NCBI GenBank assembly: GCA_036936605.1 | Contig: JAUPFV010000001.1 | Span: forward strand, 245,766,925 to 245,830,924 | DNA: 64,000 nt | Direction: 5' to 3' | From: Limnanthes douglasii subsp. nivea | Lineage: Eukaryota > Streptophyta > Magnoliopsida > Brassicales > Limnanthaceae | Shown here: positions 23,520-34,759 of the stretch, in pieces | How positions within the stretch are numbered: position 1 is the first letter of the stretch | Layout: each line of letters opens with the position of its first letter | Notes under the pieces: generated by a model | The model's input: only the letters and a program-made list of their open reading frames with translations | Database searches by the model: none | What the model was told of the DNA's origin: nothing | Made by a program: the position numbers and the translations under genes

Positions 23520-24017
23520 TTATGTTACTTTAAGTTATTAGAATTTATTTCATCGTTATATTTTGAAATTACACTCGCGTATTTAATTATGTAATATTTT
23601 ATTTCCCATGTTACATCGGAAGTTAGTTACTCCTTCTGTTTTTTTTTAATTGACTTCAATTACCCGATAATTCTTAAAGTACCGCCTAATATAAATTCTC
23701 GCATATCTTGATATCTCGCTTAATATGAAATCATGTGTATCGATGATTTCTCGTCAAATAATATTTTCCGCCAAGTTAGATTCTCGCCAACCACCCCCAC
23801 CCCCTCTGACTTGTCACTTCTCTTTATATAGCTATTGAAGCATGTAATATTTATTCATCTACGAAATATCGTATTGTGGAAAAACTTGAACTATCTTAGG
23901 TATGTAATAGACCATTGACAAAGACAATCACTTGCTTCAAGTTGTCAAGTGTGTCTAGAGAACAAGGTCGAATGAGACCACTAATATTATTTTGATGAAA
24001 TTTAGTGTTGAAGGTGG
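23520..24017. other. Intergenic, left flank of gypsy element A
   Basis: AT-rich, no clear gene. The last 150 bp may continue the coding remnant that resumes at 33616 on the other side of element A, but I could not match frames with confidence. Confidence 0.35.
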
Positions 24018-24434
24018 TGTGGTTTATTTTTGTCTGAGGGTAAGTTTTTAATTTCTGTTTAGAGTTTTGTGGAGTTTTGTGAGTATTTAATGTTTGGGTA
24101 GAATGTAGAGGGAGAATTGAGTTGCCTGGTTGTATTTAATTCTTATTACCCTCATTTAATGTTGGTGGTTGGGTATTTATACCCTCATATTTGGGCCTTA
24201 TGGGCTTTCGGGTCGTGTTTAATAAATTCGGGTCGAGTTTAAAGACCCATTAGTTTTAAGTAAGTAAATAGGCAGCTTAGTCAGAAAGTGATTAGTGTTT
24301 TAAGTACTTTAGTTCTGTTCGGATAGTTCAATGGATGATGGTGTCCGAACTGCCCCTGTCCGGTAAGATGGACATTGTCCGAATTGACCCTGTCCGGTTC
24401 CCATAAAAGGTGGTGACAGAATCCGGACTCATCA
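24018..24434 (-). repeat. Element A 3' LTR (left)
   Basis: 417 bp, TGTGGTTT...ACTCATCA. Pairs with 33200-33615. Contains TGTCCGGT/TGTCCGAA repeats near the inner end. Confidence 0.93.
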
Positions 24435-24775
24435 GTAGCCCCTTTTTTAGGTGGTGCTCAAAAACCTTTGGCAAGACCTAGAAAACTGCCTATTGCTGGT
24501 GACAGTTACATTCGGACAGGTCCTTCGAACTGTGTTACAGCTTTACCCGGACTGAAAAAGGTTCTTGAATAACTAAACGGTTTCTTGCCAGAGTTTGTGG
24601 GACACATGTCTCTCTCTGGTTCGTTACTTTAGCCATTTTTTCACCTAGAATTTCGCTCCCATCTTCTCTAAAAAGTAACTTCTTCATTTAATGAAGATGA
24701 CATCAGTGTCGTTCCCTAATCATTGCAATCCTTTCGAATTATCCTAGGTATCAAAGCACCTTTTTAGGTGTTTAC

Positions 24776-24782
24776 TATAAAT
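24776..24782 (+). promoter_or_regulatory. TATA-like box for opposing ORF of element A
   Basis: TATAAAT lies 102 bp upstream of ATG 24884. Element B has TATAAATA in the same place before its opposing ORF. This suggests an internal promoter separate from the LTR. Confidence 0.4.
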
Positions 24783-24883
24783 TAATCACTTCTTCACTGT
24801 TTCACCATCATCTTCATACTTACTTTGCTAAATTTCAGAGCTTTCTCTCTTAAACACAAATTCTTCTTTTTGGTTGTGAGTTT

Positions 24884-27795
24884 ATGTTCACAGCTGGGAA
24901 CGCTTTAATCAAAGGCGGGTAGCTTAATCTATCAGAGCTAGAAAAGGCACAAAAGGTTGAACGGGAAAGGCGCATTGCTGCAGGCCTACCTACTTCCCTT
25001 GTCGACAAACCAGAAATTCCAAATACAGAGCCTGATTAGGGCTCTTCTTCAACCAGGAGCGTTAAACCGAGGAGATTCTTTCAAACCAATCTTTCGCCAA
25101 TTGTTTCAGGCTCGTCGGTTCAGGAATCGGAGCCCACTGTTGAACCAGGACAAGCAGTTACCAGTTTCAAGAAGCCTTCCCCATTTATGGCCATGGGATC
25201 AGATGCAGATGTCTCTCCTAATAACCTAGTTGATCGGAGGAGAGGTCGCCTGGTAAAAGGGCAGGCTAAAAAAGGTACACCTTCCAAGTCAGAGGTCAAA
25301 GACAGTGACAATGGGTCAGAGGCACCCATGAGAATACCTAAGGACAAGTTGTCCGGACCGGAGGCATCTATCTCAAGTCTCCGAAAAGAAACTACCACAT
25401 CTGAGCCCCAGCCGGAGACTAGAGTTCAATGGACCAGTGAAACCCAACAATCCGGAGGGCAAACAGAGCCAATCTCTAACTCACCTCACCCAAAAACAAC
25501 CAAAAACCCCTCCTCAATAATGGAAGAAGTATTGGAGGATTTTATCGAAGAGGTTCCGTTTGAGTCCGAAGTCTCCGGACAAACGAGTGATGCTAGTGCT
25601 TCCAAGAAGGACAAAGGCAAAGAAAAACTATGCCTTAGGCACCCAGATCTGCCAGAGATCCTTGAGGGAAAAGTAGGACCTTGTTTCCACAAGGTTAGTG
25701 TTAAGTATTTTCTTGCTTTACAAAAAATTGCTTATGCTTTCATCCATACAACCGAATTGGGTCGGATGCGTACGAAGTGGGGGATTCCGGAGAACGTAAA
25801 AAAGTAAGGATCCCAATATACCCTGAAACCCCAATAGACTGCAAGCTCAATGAAATAGTCATCTTCATTGAACTCTTTAACTGGGGACTAAGGTTTCCTT
25901 TAGATCCGGAGATAGTTAGGTACTTCCACCTCATCAAGCTCTGTCCAAGTCAACTGAGCCCTAATGCCTGGTACACTCTCATGGCCTGTATCATGGCCTC
26001 TAGGCTCTCTGGAATTCATCTTCCAATGGAGGAGTTCACAGCTGTGGCCAGTCTCTGCAGAAATCACCACATTCCCTTCTGTCACTTCAACATGGGTGAT
26101 AATTACAAAGCAGTGGATGACTTACTTGAGTCAGAGAGAAATTGGAAGACTCACTTTGTGTTTATGAGTGGTGCTTGGGAGAATGGGAGGAAGATCAAAG
26201 CCGGTGTCAACCCGAGCCTCCTCACCAGCAGATGGCGAAGCAAACGTAAGAATCCTACCCCACACTTCCACTTTTACTTTAATCAAACTTGTTTAACTAA
26301 CTTATCTTGTTCCCAACCCCTTTTTTTTATAGAGTTTCCCAAATCTCTAACGATTATCTGAAGGCCGGGCAGGTCACTTGTACCAAGTTAAACGCGTGGG
26401 CTGCTGACAAGTGGGGGAACTGTTTTCACAATACCTTTACCGGAGGCAATCTTGCAAGATCTTACCTCTGGAACACTACTGATCGGAGGGAATTATTCTG
26501 GGAGGAGCTTACCACCCCACCCCCTCCGGATGTAGTTTTTAAAAGAACACATGCACCGGATGGGGCATTGTATCTGCCCGGTAGAGCCAAGGCCCCAAGC
26601 AAGATGAAGGGCAAGAAAGGTAAGGGGAAGCTTAGTACAGTTGAGGCCAACCCCACTGAAGCGGAGGAAACTTCCCCAACAAACCAAGAGGGGCCAGTTT
26701 CAAGTCAAATTGACGCTGCTCTTCTTGAAGTAGTGGAGCATGAGAGTGCTAGGGAAGAGGCAGGATCTCCAAAGCCTCCAAGGGTTCCTAAGAGGGACAG
26801 GAAACGGGAGCAGAAAGCAAGGACATGAAGGCCAAGAAGAAAAAGACCTCCAGGGGTGATGAACTTTCTCTCCAACCTTCGGAGCCCTTCCTTCTTGTTG
26901 ACCCTACTGATCCAACAAGAGCAGAAGATATCCCCGGTGACTTTCAAACCGATGAGGTTGGAGGAGGAGACATTAGCATCGACGGTGTCGACATTACAGG
27001 GCTTGACGGTCTTGGTGACTATTTTGCAAACCTTCCCATAGATGACTTTGCTGGGCCCTACCTCCCTCTGAGCACTTCGAACACCGTTACCTTCAATGGT
27101 AAAACTTTCACCGTTTCAAATGAAAAAGATGTTATAACTCACTCTATATTGAGTAATATTCATTCGGTGCTGGTTCTGGAGAAACAAGTGCGGGGTCAGT
27201 CAACAATCATTACTGCCCTTAATTCTGACAAGGAGACACTGTCCAATGACCTCCTCACTGCCACCCAAAATACCGATGTTTTGAAGAGAGAAAATCAGGA
27301 GTTAAAGAAGAACCAGGAGGGTTGGGCCACAAAGGTAGCTACCTTAGAAGATACTATCAAAGACCTCCGGGTGAAGCAGTCCGGGTTGGAGAAAGATCTC
27401 TCCTCTTCGAAATAGGAGATAAAGGCCAAGGACCAAGTCATTCACACTTTGACCAACGACAAGATCGCACTCGAAGACTTGGTGTCCAAGGCTGCAGAGG
27501 AGAAAGCTGATCTGCTAAGGGAGCAAGAGGCAAAAATCCAAGCCAAGATTGATGCTTATTCCAACAACGTAATAGACACTGAGGAGGAAATGTATGCCAA
27601 GGTGAAGTCGGACATGGTTCTACTCTTTCATGAGAAGTTTCCGAAGAGGAATCTGAGGGTGACAGGTTTGATTTCTCCAGTGCATCCTCATCTGATGAAG
27701 AAGAGAACACCGGGGAGAGTCCAGGTGAGGAGAATGATGATCTCAAGAAGAAGAAAGCAAGTGAGGCTGAGCCATCTTCAAAGGCTCAGTCTTAG
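24884..27795 (+). pseudogene. Opposing ORF of Tat-like element A (gypsy-type transposon domain plus coiled coil)
   Basis: Lies between integrase and the 3' LTR and is read against the element's genes. From ATG 24884 the frame has TAG at 24920 and 25037, then a Ser/Lys/Pro-rich N-terminus. A frameshift follows in AAAAAA at 25799-25804. The core NWGLRFPLDPEIVRYF, LCPSQLSPNAWYTLMACI and HFVFMSGAWENG resembles the Pfam 'putative gypsy type transposon' family (PF04195). A GT..AG intron is proposed at 26246-26334. The segment LNAWAADKWGNCFHNTF follows, then another frameshift near 26825, a long coiled coil (about 27130-27640, one TAG at 27413), and an acidic serine-rich tail ending at 27795. Element B carries the same architecture. 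Function unknown; inactive here. Confidence 0.7.
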
Positions 27796-28314
27796 AATAT
27801 CAATTATCTTTTGCCTTTTGTTTTGATTGAACTAAATTCCTTGGAAGGCCAAGGCCTTTTTGTAATGGTGTCCGGTGTTTAACCGGACAGATCTTTTTTC
27901 TTTGATTGACAATTTTAAAGTCTTTGGATGGCCAAGGCACTTCGGTCGTTTTAATGAGTATGTTTATTTTGCACAATTCTTGCATTCTTTCATAGTTTTT
28001 CAATTTTGGTGGCTAATGGTTAAACAGCCCTTAGTTATTTCATAAACATCTTAAAGTGAGAGTGTTTAAATTCTTCGATAACAAATGTTTAAGTAGTCAT
28101 CATACCTTTAATTCAATACGGCCGGTGTTTAAACAAAAATTTGACAAGAAACAAAATAAGAACACTCCGAATTTTTAAGAAGGCATCAAATTTTATAAAA
28201 GAGCCCGGACACCTCATTAAAACCTCCCCGCGCCACTAGGGTAGGAAAGAGTATGCCCCCAAATATTTACATGGATTTTTAAACAAGTAAATATTTACAT
28301 AGTTTCTACTCCAA
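27796..28314. other. Convergent intergenic of element A
   Basis: Non-coding space between the 3' ends of the opposing ORF and integrase. It contains the conserved block at 28208-28257. TGTCCGGT and ACCGGACA near 27870-27890 form a short inverted pair. Confidence 0.5.
28208..28257. promoter_or_regulatory. 50-nt block conserved between elements A and B
   Basis: GACACCTCATTAAAACCT ... GGAAAGAGTATG is shared with 48537-48586 at about 80% identity. The flanking noncoding DNA of the two elements does not align by eye. It lies between convergent ORFs, so a shared RNA-end, packaging or structural role is possible. Confidence 0.6.
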
Positions 28315-29990
28315 CTACTTCCGGAGGTGCTCAATATTCCAAGGGTGATTCAAAACCTTTCCATCCTTGTCTTCTAGCCAGTATGTGCCAAGTTTAAGCC
28401 TTTCAATGACCATATAGGGTCCTTCCCAAGTTGGGGCTAGTTTACCGAGCAGCTTCTCTTTAGTGTGTAAGAAGACTTTCCTTAACACCTTATCCCCCGG
28501 CTGAAAATCTCTTCTTTTAACTTTAGAAGCAAACCTGCTTCTCATCAAACCTTGATAGTGCATAGCTCTAATGTGTGCCTTAACTCTTATTTCCTCTATC
28601 AAATCAAGTTGACCTCGGATAGCCCCCTCATTAGCGTGTTCGGAGAAATTATGAACTCGAAATGAAGGGAGAGTTGCTTCTATGGGAGCTATGGCATCCA
28701 TCCCATAGACCAGGGCAAAAGGTGACTCTTGTGTTGCAGCCCTAGGTGTAGTCCGGTAGGCCCACAAAACCTCTTGTAAATAACTAGCCCATTTTCCAGC
28801 AGCCCCTTCTAAATTTTTCTTCAAACCGGACAGTATAGTTCTGTTAGCCACTTCAACCTGACAATTTGCTTGTGGGTGGAAAGGTGAAGAGAAACAATGT
28901 TGTATACCTCTAGAGGCGCAGAAACTCTCCATTTCCTTGTTGTCGAACTGTGGCCCATTGTCTGTTGTTATCTTCTGTGGAATGCCAAATCTGCAACAGA
29001 TATTGGATAAAATGAATTTTATGACAGCTTTCGATGTTGTACCTGCCAGTGGGGCTACTTCGATCCACTTCGAAAAATAGTCAATAGCCACAATTATTGT
29101 TCTGCGCCCTCCGGACGCCATAGGTAGAGGTCCCACCAAGTCCAGCCCCCATCGAGCAAAGGGTATAGGCTCAAAAATTGACTCTAACGGGGTGGCTGGA
29201 ACATGAATTTCGCTGCTATATCTCTGGCATGGGTCACACCTTCTCACCAGCTCCTTAGCATCTTGCATTATAGTGGGCCAATAATAACCAGCCAACAAAA
29301 CTCTCCTTGTTAGAGCCTTGAATCCACAGTGAGCTAATCCCTCACCATCATGCAATTCGGAGAGCACCATTTGAGATTCATCATCCCCCAAACATCGTAA
29401 GAGGGGTTTACTGTAAGACTTCTTATAAAGAACATCTCTTAGTATGATAAAACCACGAGCCTTGTACTTTACTTTTCTTGCTATTGACTTGTCCGGAGGC
29501 AAGATGCCATCGGAGAGATATTGAAGGAGAGGAAACCTCCAATCTTGGGGCTGTTTCATTTGTATATCAAAGATTTCTTCCTCCTTACCCATATTGAGTT
29601 GAATGGAAGGGCACTCCAGCACATGGATCCAAGGGTATGATTCAGTATATGCTATGGTTGCGAAAGATTCTGCTAGTTCATTTTCTATTCGGGGTATGTG
29701 CTCATAAACAATACTCTTGAACTAAAGTGCTACATCTTTGAGAAGAAGTAAGTATTTTATTAGCTATTCCTTTTTGGCTTCAGATTGACCTTGCGCATGA
29801 TGGATAAGAAGCTGGGAATCACTCATCAACTTGACCCTTTTGACTCCACAAATAAGAGCTAACTTTAAACCAGCTATAACAGCTTCATATTCGGACTCAT
29901 TGTTGGAAACCCTAAAAGAAAAACATATAGCTTGGTACATTTTGTCACCATACGGAGAGGTCAAGCACACCCCTGCACCATTTGAAATAA
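28315..29990 (-). pseudogene. Element A second RNase H and integrase
   Basis: Second RNase H: GAGVCLTSPYGDKM and SNNESEYEAVIAGL (29985-29880) with D in LMSDSQLLIH. The frame breaks near 29760. Integrase (28315-29622, 435 aa): zinc-binding HDGEGLAHCGF and CDPCQRYS, catalytic D in DLVGPLPMASGG and in TDNGPQFDNKE, E in QANCQVEVANR, then the family C-terminal PYMVIERLKLGTYWL. Integrase is intact as an ORF and would insert cDNA. Upstream, the element has lost the first RNase H by deletion. Confidence 0.88.
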
Positions 29991-30912
29991 AACATTAAGC
30001 TGGTCCGGATCAGGCTGTATCCCCTGCTCACTTATTATGTACTCTAGGAATTTTCCGGACTGTACTCCGAACACACACTTTTCTGGATTTAGTTTCAAAT
30101 TTACTTTTACTAAGTTGGTAAAAGTTTCTTGGAGGTCTGCCAAGTGTAGCTCTTCGTCCACACTTTTAACCATCATATCATCGATATATACTTCAATATT
30201 TCTTCCAATTTGGTCAACAAAGGCTTTGTTTACTAACCTCTGATAGGTAGCCCCAGCATTTTTAACCCAAATGGCATCACCTTGTAACAATGAAGGCCCC
30301 TATCATTGACAAACGTAGTATGCTCCCGATCCTCCGGATCCACTTGAATCTGGTTATACCCGAAGAAGGCATCCATGAAAGATAGTAGCTTATTCCCAGA
30401 AGTAGAATCCACCAGCTGATCAATCCGGGGGACAGTATACAAATCCTTTGGGCAAGCCCTGTTGAGATCTGTAAAATCAATACACATACGCCACTTGCCA
30501 TTTTTCTTTTTTACCAAGACCGGATTGGCTGTCCACAAAGGATACTGAGACTCCTTTATATGCCCTATTTTAGTAAGCCTGTCGACTTCTTGAACAATGA
30601 CATCAGTCTTTTCCTTGGAAAAAGCTCTTCTTTTTTGTACCACAGGCGCTATGTCTCTTCAGATGGACAAGTGGTGTGATATGATATCTGCTGGTACCCC
30701 GGTAACATCAGCAGTGCACCAAGCAAAAACATGCTGATGGTATTTTAGGAACTTCAACATTTTACCCTTCAGTTCGGATGCCATTTTGGACCCTATCTTT
30801 ACATTTTTCCCTCTCCTAAAGAATGTGTTTCAACTTCTTCAACCGGTATTAAAACTCCAGGGGTCTCTCTAGGGTCATCAATTTCACCCTCACCCCCAGA
30901 AAGCCCCTCAAA
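29991..30912 (-). pseudogene. Element A reverse transcriptase, 3'-deleted
   Basis: RT motifs WTANPVLVKKKNGKWRMCID, FTDLNRACPKD, SFMDAFFGYNQI, and MPFGL, then after a frameshift near 30250-30290 ATYQRLVNKAF, and the catalytic YIDDMMVKS (30170-30195). The end QPDPDQLN runs straight into the second RNase H near 29990-30000. The RT thumb, connection and first RNase H, present in element B (50996 to about 50350), are missing. Confidence 0.88.
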
Positions 30913-31395
30913 CTACTATTCTTCATTAATACGAACTGCCCCCAACGTCCGAGGGGCCAGTGCTGTTGCATAACACTCTCTTGCAATCTTTTGGCTGCTC
31001 CGAACAACTCCCACTTGTCCTTGCACAGCATATTTCAAACATTGGTGGACTGTTAAGGCCACTGCATGCATCCTAGAGAGCAAATACCTCCCTAGAATAG
31101 CATTATAACAAGTGGGACAATCCACCACAACAAACAATATTCTGACCATCTTCTTAAAAGGGACCTTGCCCAACAAAACTTCCTCTTCGAACTCCCCGCT
31201 CACATCTGCTGAGCTTCCAGTGAAACCCACAATTGACCTGTTCGAACGCTGAATTACCGCATGATTATTCATCTTTTGTAGGAAGTTAAAAAGATGATAT
31301 TGGCTGAACTCCCAGTATCCACCAAAATTCGTCTTACGTCATTGCCCCCAATGGATGCTCCTATGACAACAACATCTTCATGAGGACCTGCTATA
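30913..31395 (-). pseudogene. Element A aspartic protease
   Basis: Active site VDTGSSANI (about 31320-31345), a frameshift soon after, then GFTGSSADVSGEFEEEV, FVVVDCPTCYNAILGRYLLSRM and the end VRINEE. The frame closes with two amber codons at 30916-30918 and 30913-30915, at the same position as the single amber of element B. RT begins in the same frame after them. Confidence 0.82.
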
Positions 31396-31399
31396 TCCC

Positions 31400-33124
31400 T
31401 CAAGTCATCCTCATCGAATAAAATGAAGGGTCCAAGTACACTGTTTTACAACGTTCCTCAATGGCACCCACTCTGTTTCGAGTTGGATCAGGGTCCAAGT
31501 ACTCTGACTCTATATTGAATCTCTCGATTATCACCATAGCTCCCTCCGGAGCGGATGTGCTTGCATTATTTGGACCAGGCCGATGCGCATTATCAGGCCT
31601 ATTTCCTCCTCTTTTTTTAACATATGCTCCCAACTTTCCTCTTTCAATCAAATTTTGGACTTCTTGCTTTAGAGTAATACAATCGTCAGTGGTATGGCCA
31701 GTATCATTGTGGTACTGACAGAAGGAATTGTTACGATGCTCCCTAGGAGATTGTAGTGTAGCCGGCCTTCTATAGTGTACTTCTTCCTTTGTTTTGCCAT
31801 AAATGGTGGCTACACTTTCTTTTAACTCAGCAAACCTCTCCGGTTGAACCCAAGGCCCTCTCTTATTTCTAGATTGCTGACTCTAGGCAGGCGCTGCTGG
31901 CTGAGACTGAGCTTTAGCTCTGTTATGACCCTGCCCGACCTCCCTCGCCTTGTTTCCGGACTGATTTTGGTTGGGGTTTGGTGCAACCGGGGCAGACCTC
32001 ACCTGTCTGTGCACCCTAGTTTTCTTTGTTTCATCCACGTTGATTTTCTTTCCGACCTGATTCAGTAAGCCTCCCAATGCCATGACCTTTTTTCTGGTCA
32101 CTGAATCAGCAAAATTTCCAGGGTTTAAGCCCTGCCTCAGAGAAGCTACTGCTACTTGTTCGAAGCAATCAGCCAACTCATTTTTGGTATTTACAAAACG
32201 ACTTATATATTCCTTCAGAGATTTATTCGGTTCCTGGGCACAATGGATAATTGTATCTCCATTGCCCTTCACCTCCTTACTTCCAACAAACTGCCACCGG
32301 AAGGCCACCCAAAAGGTATCAAAATTTCTGATGCACCCCTGTGGTAGGTTGTTATACCACTTCAGGGCACTCCCCGTAAAAGACTGGGAGAATGCTCTAC
32401 CAATCAACTTATCGTCGTCATCGAAATTCATCATGAAATTTTTGAATTGTTCCAACTGATTGTCCGGGTCTTTACTGCCATCGTATTTTTCCATCTTTGT
32501 GCTATCGAACCTCTTGGGGAGGTTCCCGAACAGGATCTTAGAAGACAAGGGAGATTGTCTCCAATTCCGGCCACGACTGAAAATGGTATCCTCGTTAGGA
32601 GTTGCAAAGATACCTGGCTCATCATGGAAGGCAAAAGGATCCACCAGCATCCGGCCTATGTGTCTCCGGCTATGAGATGATCCTTTGCCTATATGCCTCT
32701 TTAACTTTCCATGCCTATCCTTTTTTCTTGAATACTTTTTGACCAACTTTTGTTTCTTTTTAGATCGGCCCTCATCACTGCTGGAGGACAAGGATTCTTC
32801 AATTACATCTTCGTCCGAGGAGCTACTGGAAGATTCTGAGTCTGAATCAGAGCTCTCCACTGGCTTGGACCGGTGATACTTTTTGGAGCTAGCATGAGTC
32901 TTCTTCGTACTCACATGGGTCTTCGAAGGCTCATTCTCTCTAGGGTTGTCAGTATGATGAGCACCTGATGCTTTTGATTTCTCTTTTATGCCCATCTTTG
33001 CCTTTTCTGCCCTCAGAGCTTCTATTTCGCCCTTTAATCTATCACGCTCCTCGATGGTATATTCATCATTTTCCCCCACCACTTCAAGCAAAGCTGGTGG
33101 TACTTCCGGTATATCCGGATTCAT
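31400..33124 (-). pseudogene. Element A gag
   Basis: Retrotransposon gag protein. Starts MNPDIPEVPP at 33124 with a short coiled segment, then a Ser/Lys-rich stretch. The gag core is MEKYDGSKDPDNQLEQFKN, FTGSALKWYNNLP and FRWQFVGSKEV. One in-frame TAG is at 31883-31885. The same frame continues with the zinc motif FCQYHNDTGHTTDDC (CxxH..GH..C type) and LIERGKLGAYVKKRG. It forms the particle and binds RNA in the family. Confidence 0.87.
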
Positions 33125-33175
33125 TCGGACTGATTTTTCTGATGGTTTTGAATGCTAGATTCAGGCACCGTCGTA

Positions 33176-33193
33176 CTCCCACTGTGGTCGCCA
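33176..33193 (-). promoter_or_regulatory. Primer binding site of element A
   Basis: On the minus strand TGGCGACCACAGTGGGAG follows the 5' LTR after 6 nt. It begins with the TGG expected to pair with a tRNA CCA end. I do not assign the tRNA. Confidence 0.6.
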
Positions 33194-33199
33194 ATTTGT

Positions 33200-33615
33200 T
33201 GTGGTTTATTTTCGTCTGAGGGTAAGTTTGTAATTTCTGTTTAGAGTTTTGTGGAGTTTTGTGAGTATTTAATGTTTGGGTAGAATACAGAGGGAGAATT
33301 GAGCTGTCTGGTTGTATTTAATTCTCATTACCCTCATTTAATGTTGGTAGTTAGGTATTTATACCCTCACATTTGGGCCTTATGGGCTCTCGGGTCGTGT
33401 TTAATAGATGCGGGTCGAGTTTAAAGACCCATTAGTTTTAAGTAAGTAAATAGGCAGCTTAGTCAGAAAGTGATTAGTGTTTTAAGTACTTTAGTTCGTT
33501 CGGATAGTTCAATGGATGATGGTGTCCGAACTGTCCTTGTCCGATAAGGTGGACATTGTCCGAATTGACCCTGTCCGGTTCCCATAAAAGGTGGTAACAA
33601 AATCCGGACTCATCA
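33200..33615 (-). repeat. Element A 5' LTR (right)
   Basis: 416 bp, partner of 24018-24434. It should carry the element promoter, read leftward. Confidence 0.93.
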
Positions 33616-33900
33616 AAAGGTACTACATGTACGACTATTTAGGAGCTCACTCTCTACCTAGGCGCAGTCGTGTAAAAGTCCATAACAAGTACAATCAATT
33701 GAAACTTGAATCAATGGTTCGGGTGTTTGACTTAGCGTATGAAGTAACGTAAGAGGCCTTCAACATGTGGAAGTTGAAAATTATGGATCTCATCTCAAGA
33801 GATGTGATAGCTTACTTAAAGGAGCGTCTTGTTGATCAACTGTATGCTATAGAACATTGCTTATCTATTGATCTTAACCTCAGCTATGACTTCGACTAGT
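33616..33900 (+). pseudogene. Possible transposase C-terminal fragment
   Basis: One almost open frame (one stop) reads YNQLKLESMVRVFDLAYEVT and WKLKIMDLISRDVIAYLKE. This helical pattern resembles the segment after the catalytic domain of Mutator-like transposases. It abuts element A, so element A may have split an older MULE. Low certainty. Confidence 0.3.
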
Positions 33901-34084
33901 AAGTTGTAATTTTTATTGTATTTTAATGTTTAATGCTTGTTATTTCAGTTTAGAAGTTAATCTCATCTTGTATTGAGAGTTTTTTTAATGTATTTTCATC
34001 TTATGTATAATGCCATCTCTATTTATGGTGATATATGATTGATTGGTCTAAAATTCTTTATAAAACTCACAAATTGCATATTAT

Positions 34085-34325
34085 TAGCAATAGATAGAGC
34101 ACCTGCCGCACAACATATGCGACATAAGGAAAAAATAATTTCCTAAAAACCAGAAAATAACATATTATCGTATGACTTGTGCGACATTGAGTCAAAGTAT
34201 CGCGCTAGTTACGGGATAATATGTTATGTTTATTTTTATCTGGTAAATTTGTGTGCCTTATGTCTCGTAGTGCATGCGACATTATTTCTTTATGTCGTGC
34301 AATTTGTGCGAGAAAAGTCAAACAT
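34085..34325. repeat. GCGACAT-type short repeats and hairpin beside PMD gene 2
   Basis: TGCGACAT, TGTGCGACATT, and ATGTCGTGCAATTTGTGCGAG recur. CCAGAAAATAACATATTATC (about 34151-34170) is mirrored by an inverted copy at about 34213-34241, giving a hairpin. Related units (TTGTTGCACGATG, TTGTTGCATAGGTCGCATGACG) lie on the other side of PMD gene 2 at 36670-36735. Confidence 0.55.
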
Positions 34326-34759
34326 TTTGGCTCTAAATTTCAAATAGGAGCGATTGTTTCATACATACCATGTAATATTTTACATTGTATATGTTATGCT
34401 ATATACATGAATTATTGTTTTTATTTGTTGTATTTTCTTTTGCTGTTATTCAATTTCTGACGTATCTCTCAATTAATCTTATATATACTTGTTCTTTATG
34501 TTTTAAAGTTTATGTTAATTTTTATCTTTTGTGCAATGCTTTAATTTAGTATTTACTAAGAAAATAGAATAGTCATAAACAATCTTAAACACACATGATA
34601 ACTGTAAAAATGAGTAATAAAACAAAAACCGTAGCATATGATGACCATAAAAAAGTCAAAGAAGTAATAAAAACGAGAACTACGACCTAAGAACGACCTC
34701 GATACGGCTTAGCTATATGAAGACATTACTTTAATGCATCAACTTTCTCATCTGTCACG
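34326..34759. other. 3' flank of PMD gene 2
   Basis: AT-rich, non-coding; no feature recognised. Confidence 0.35.

Larger units (their letters stand above)
24018..33615 (-). mobile_element. Ty3/gypsy (Tat-like) LTR retrotransposon A
   Basis: A 9.6-kb element transcribed leftward. Layout in its own direction: 5' LTR (33200-33615), PBS, gag, protease, RT, second RNase H, integrase, a 50-nt conserved block, an opposing ORF, a polypurine tract next to 24435 (AAAAAAGGGGCTAC on minus), and 3' LTR (24018-24434). A single-block gag, GH-type zinc motif, second RNase H domain and opposing extra ORF together point to the Tat/Ogre branch. The LTRs differ at about 19 of 416 sites by eye (about 4.6%), plus one indel. 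The target duplication is not clean: AAGGT occurs on both sides but 1-2 nt away from the LTR ends. Coding is broken by stops, frameshifts and an internal deletion, so it is not autonomous. Confidence 0.9.

Noticed and set aside
24011..24017. Clean target duplication for element A
   Set aside because: AAGGT occurs on both sides but not adjacent to the TG..CA ends, so I do not claim it.
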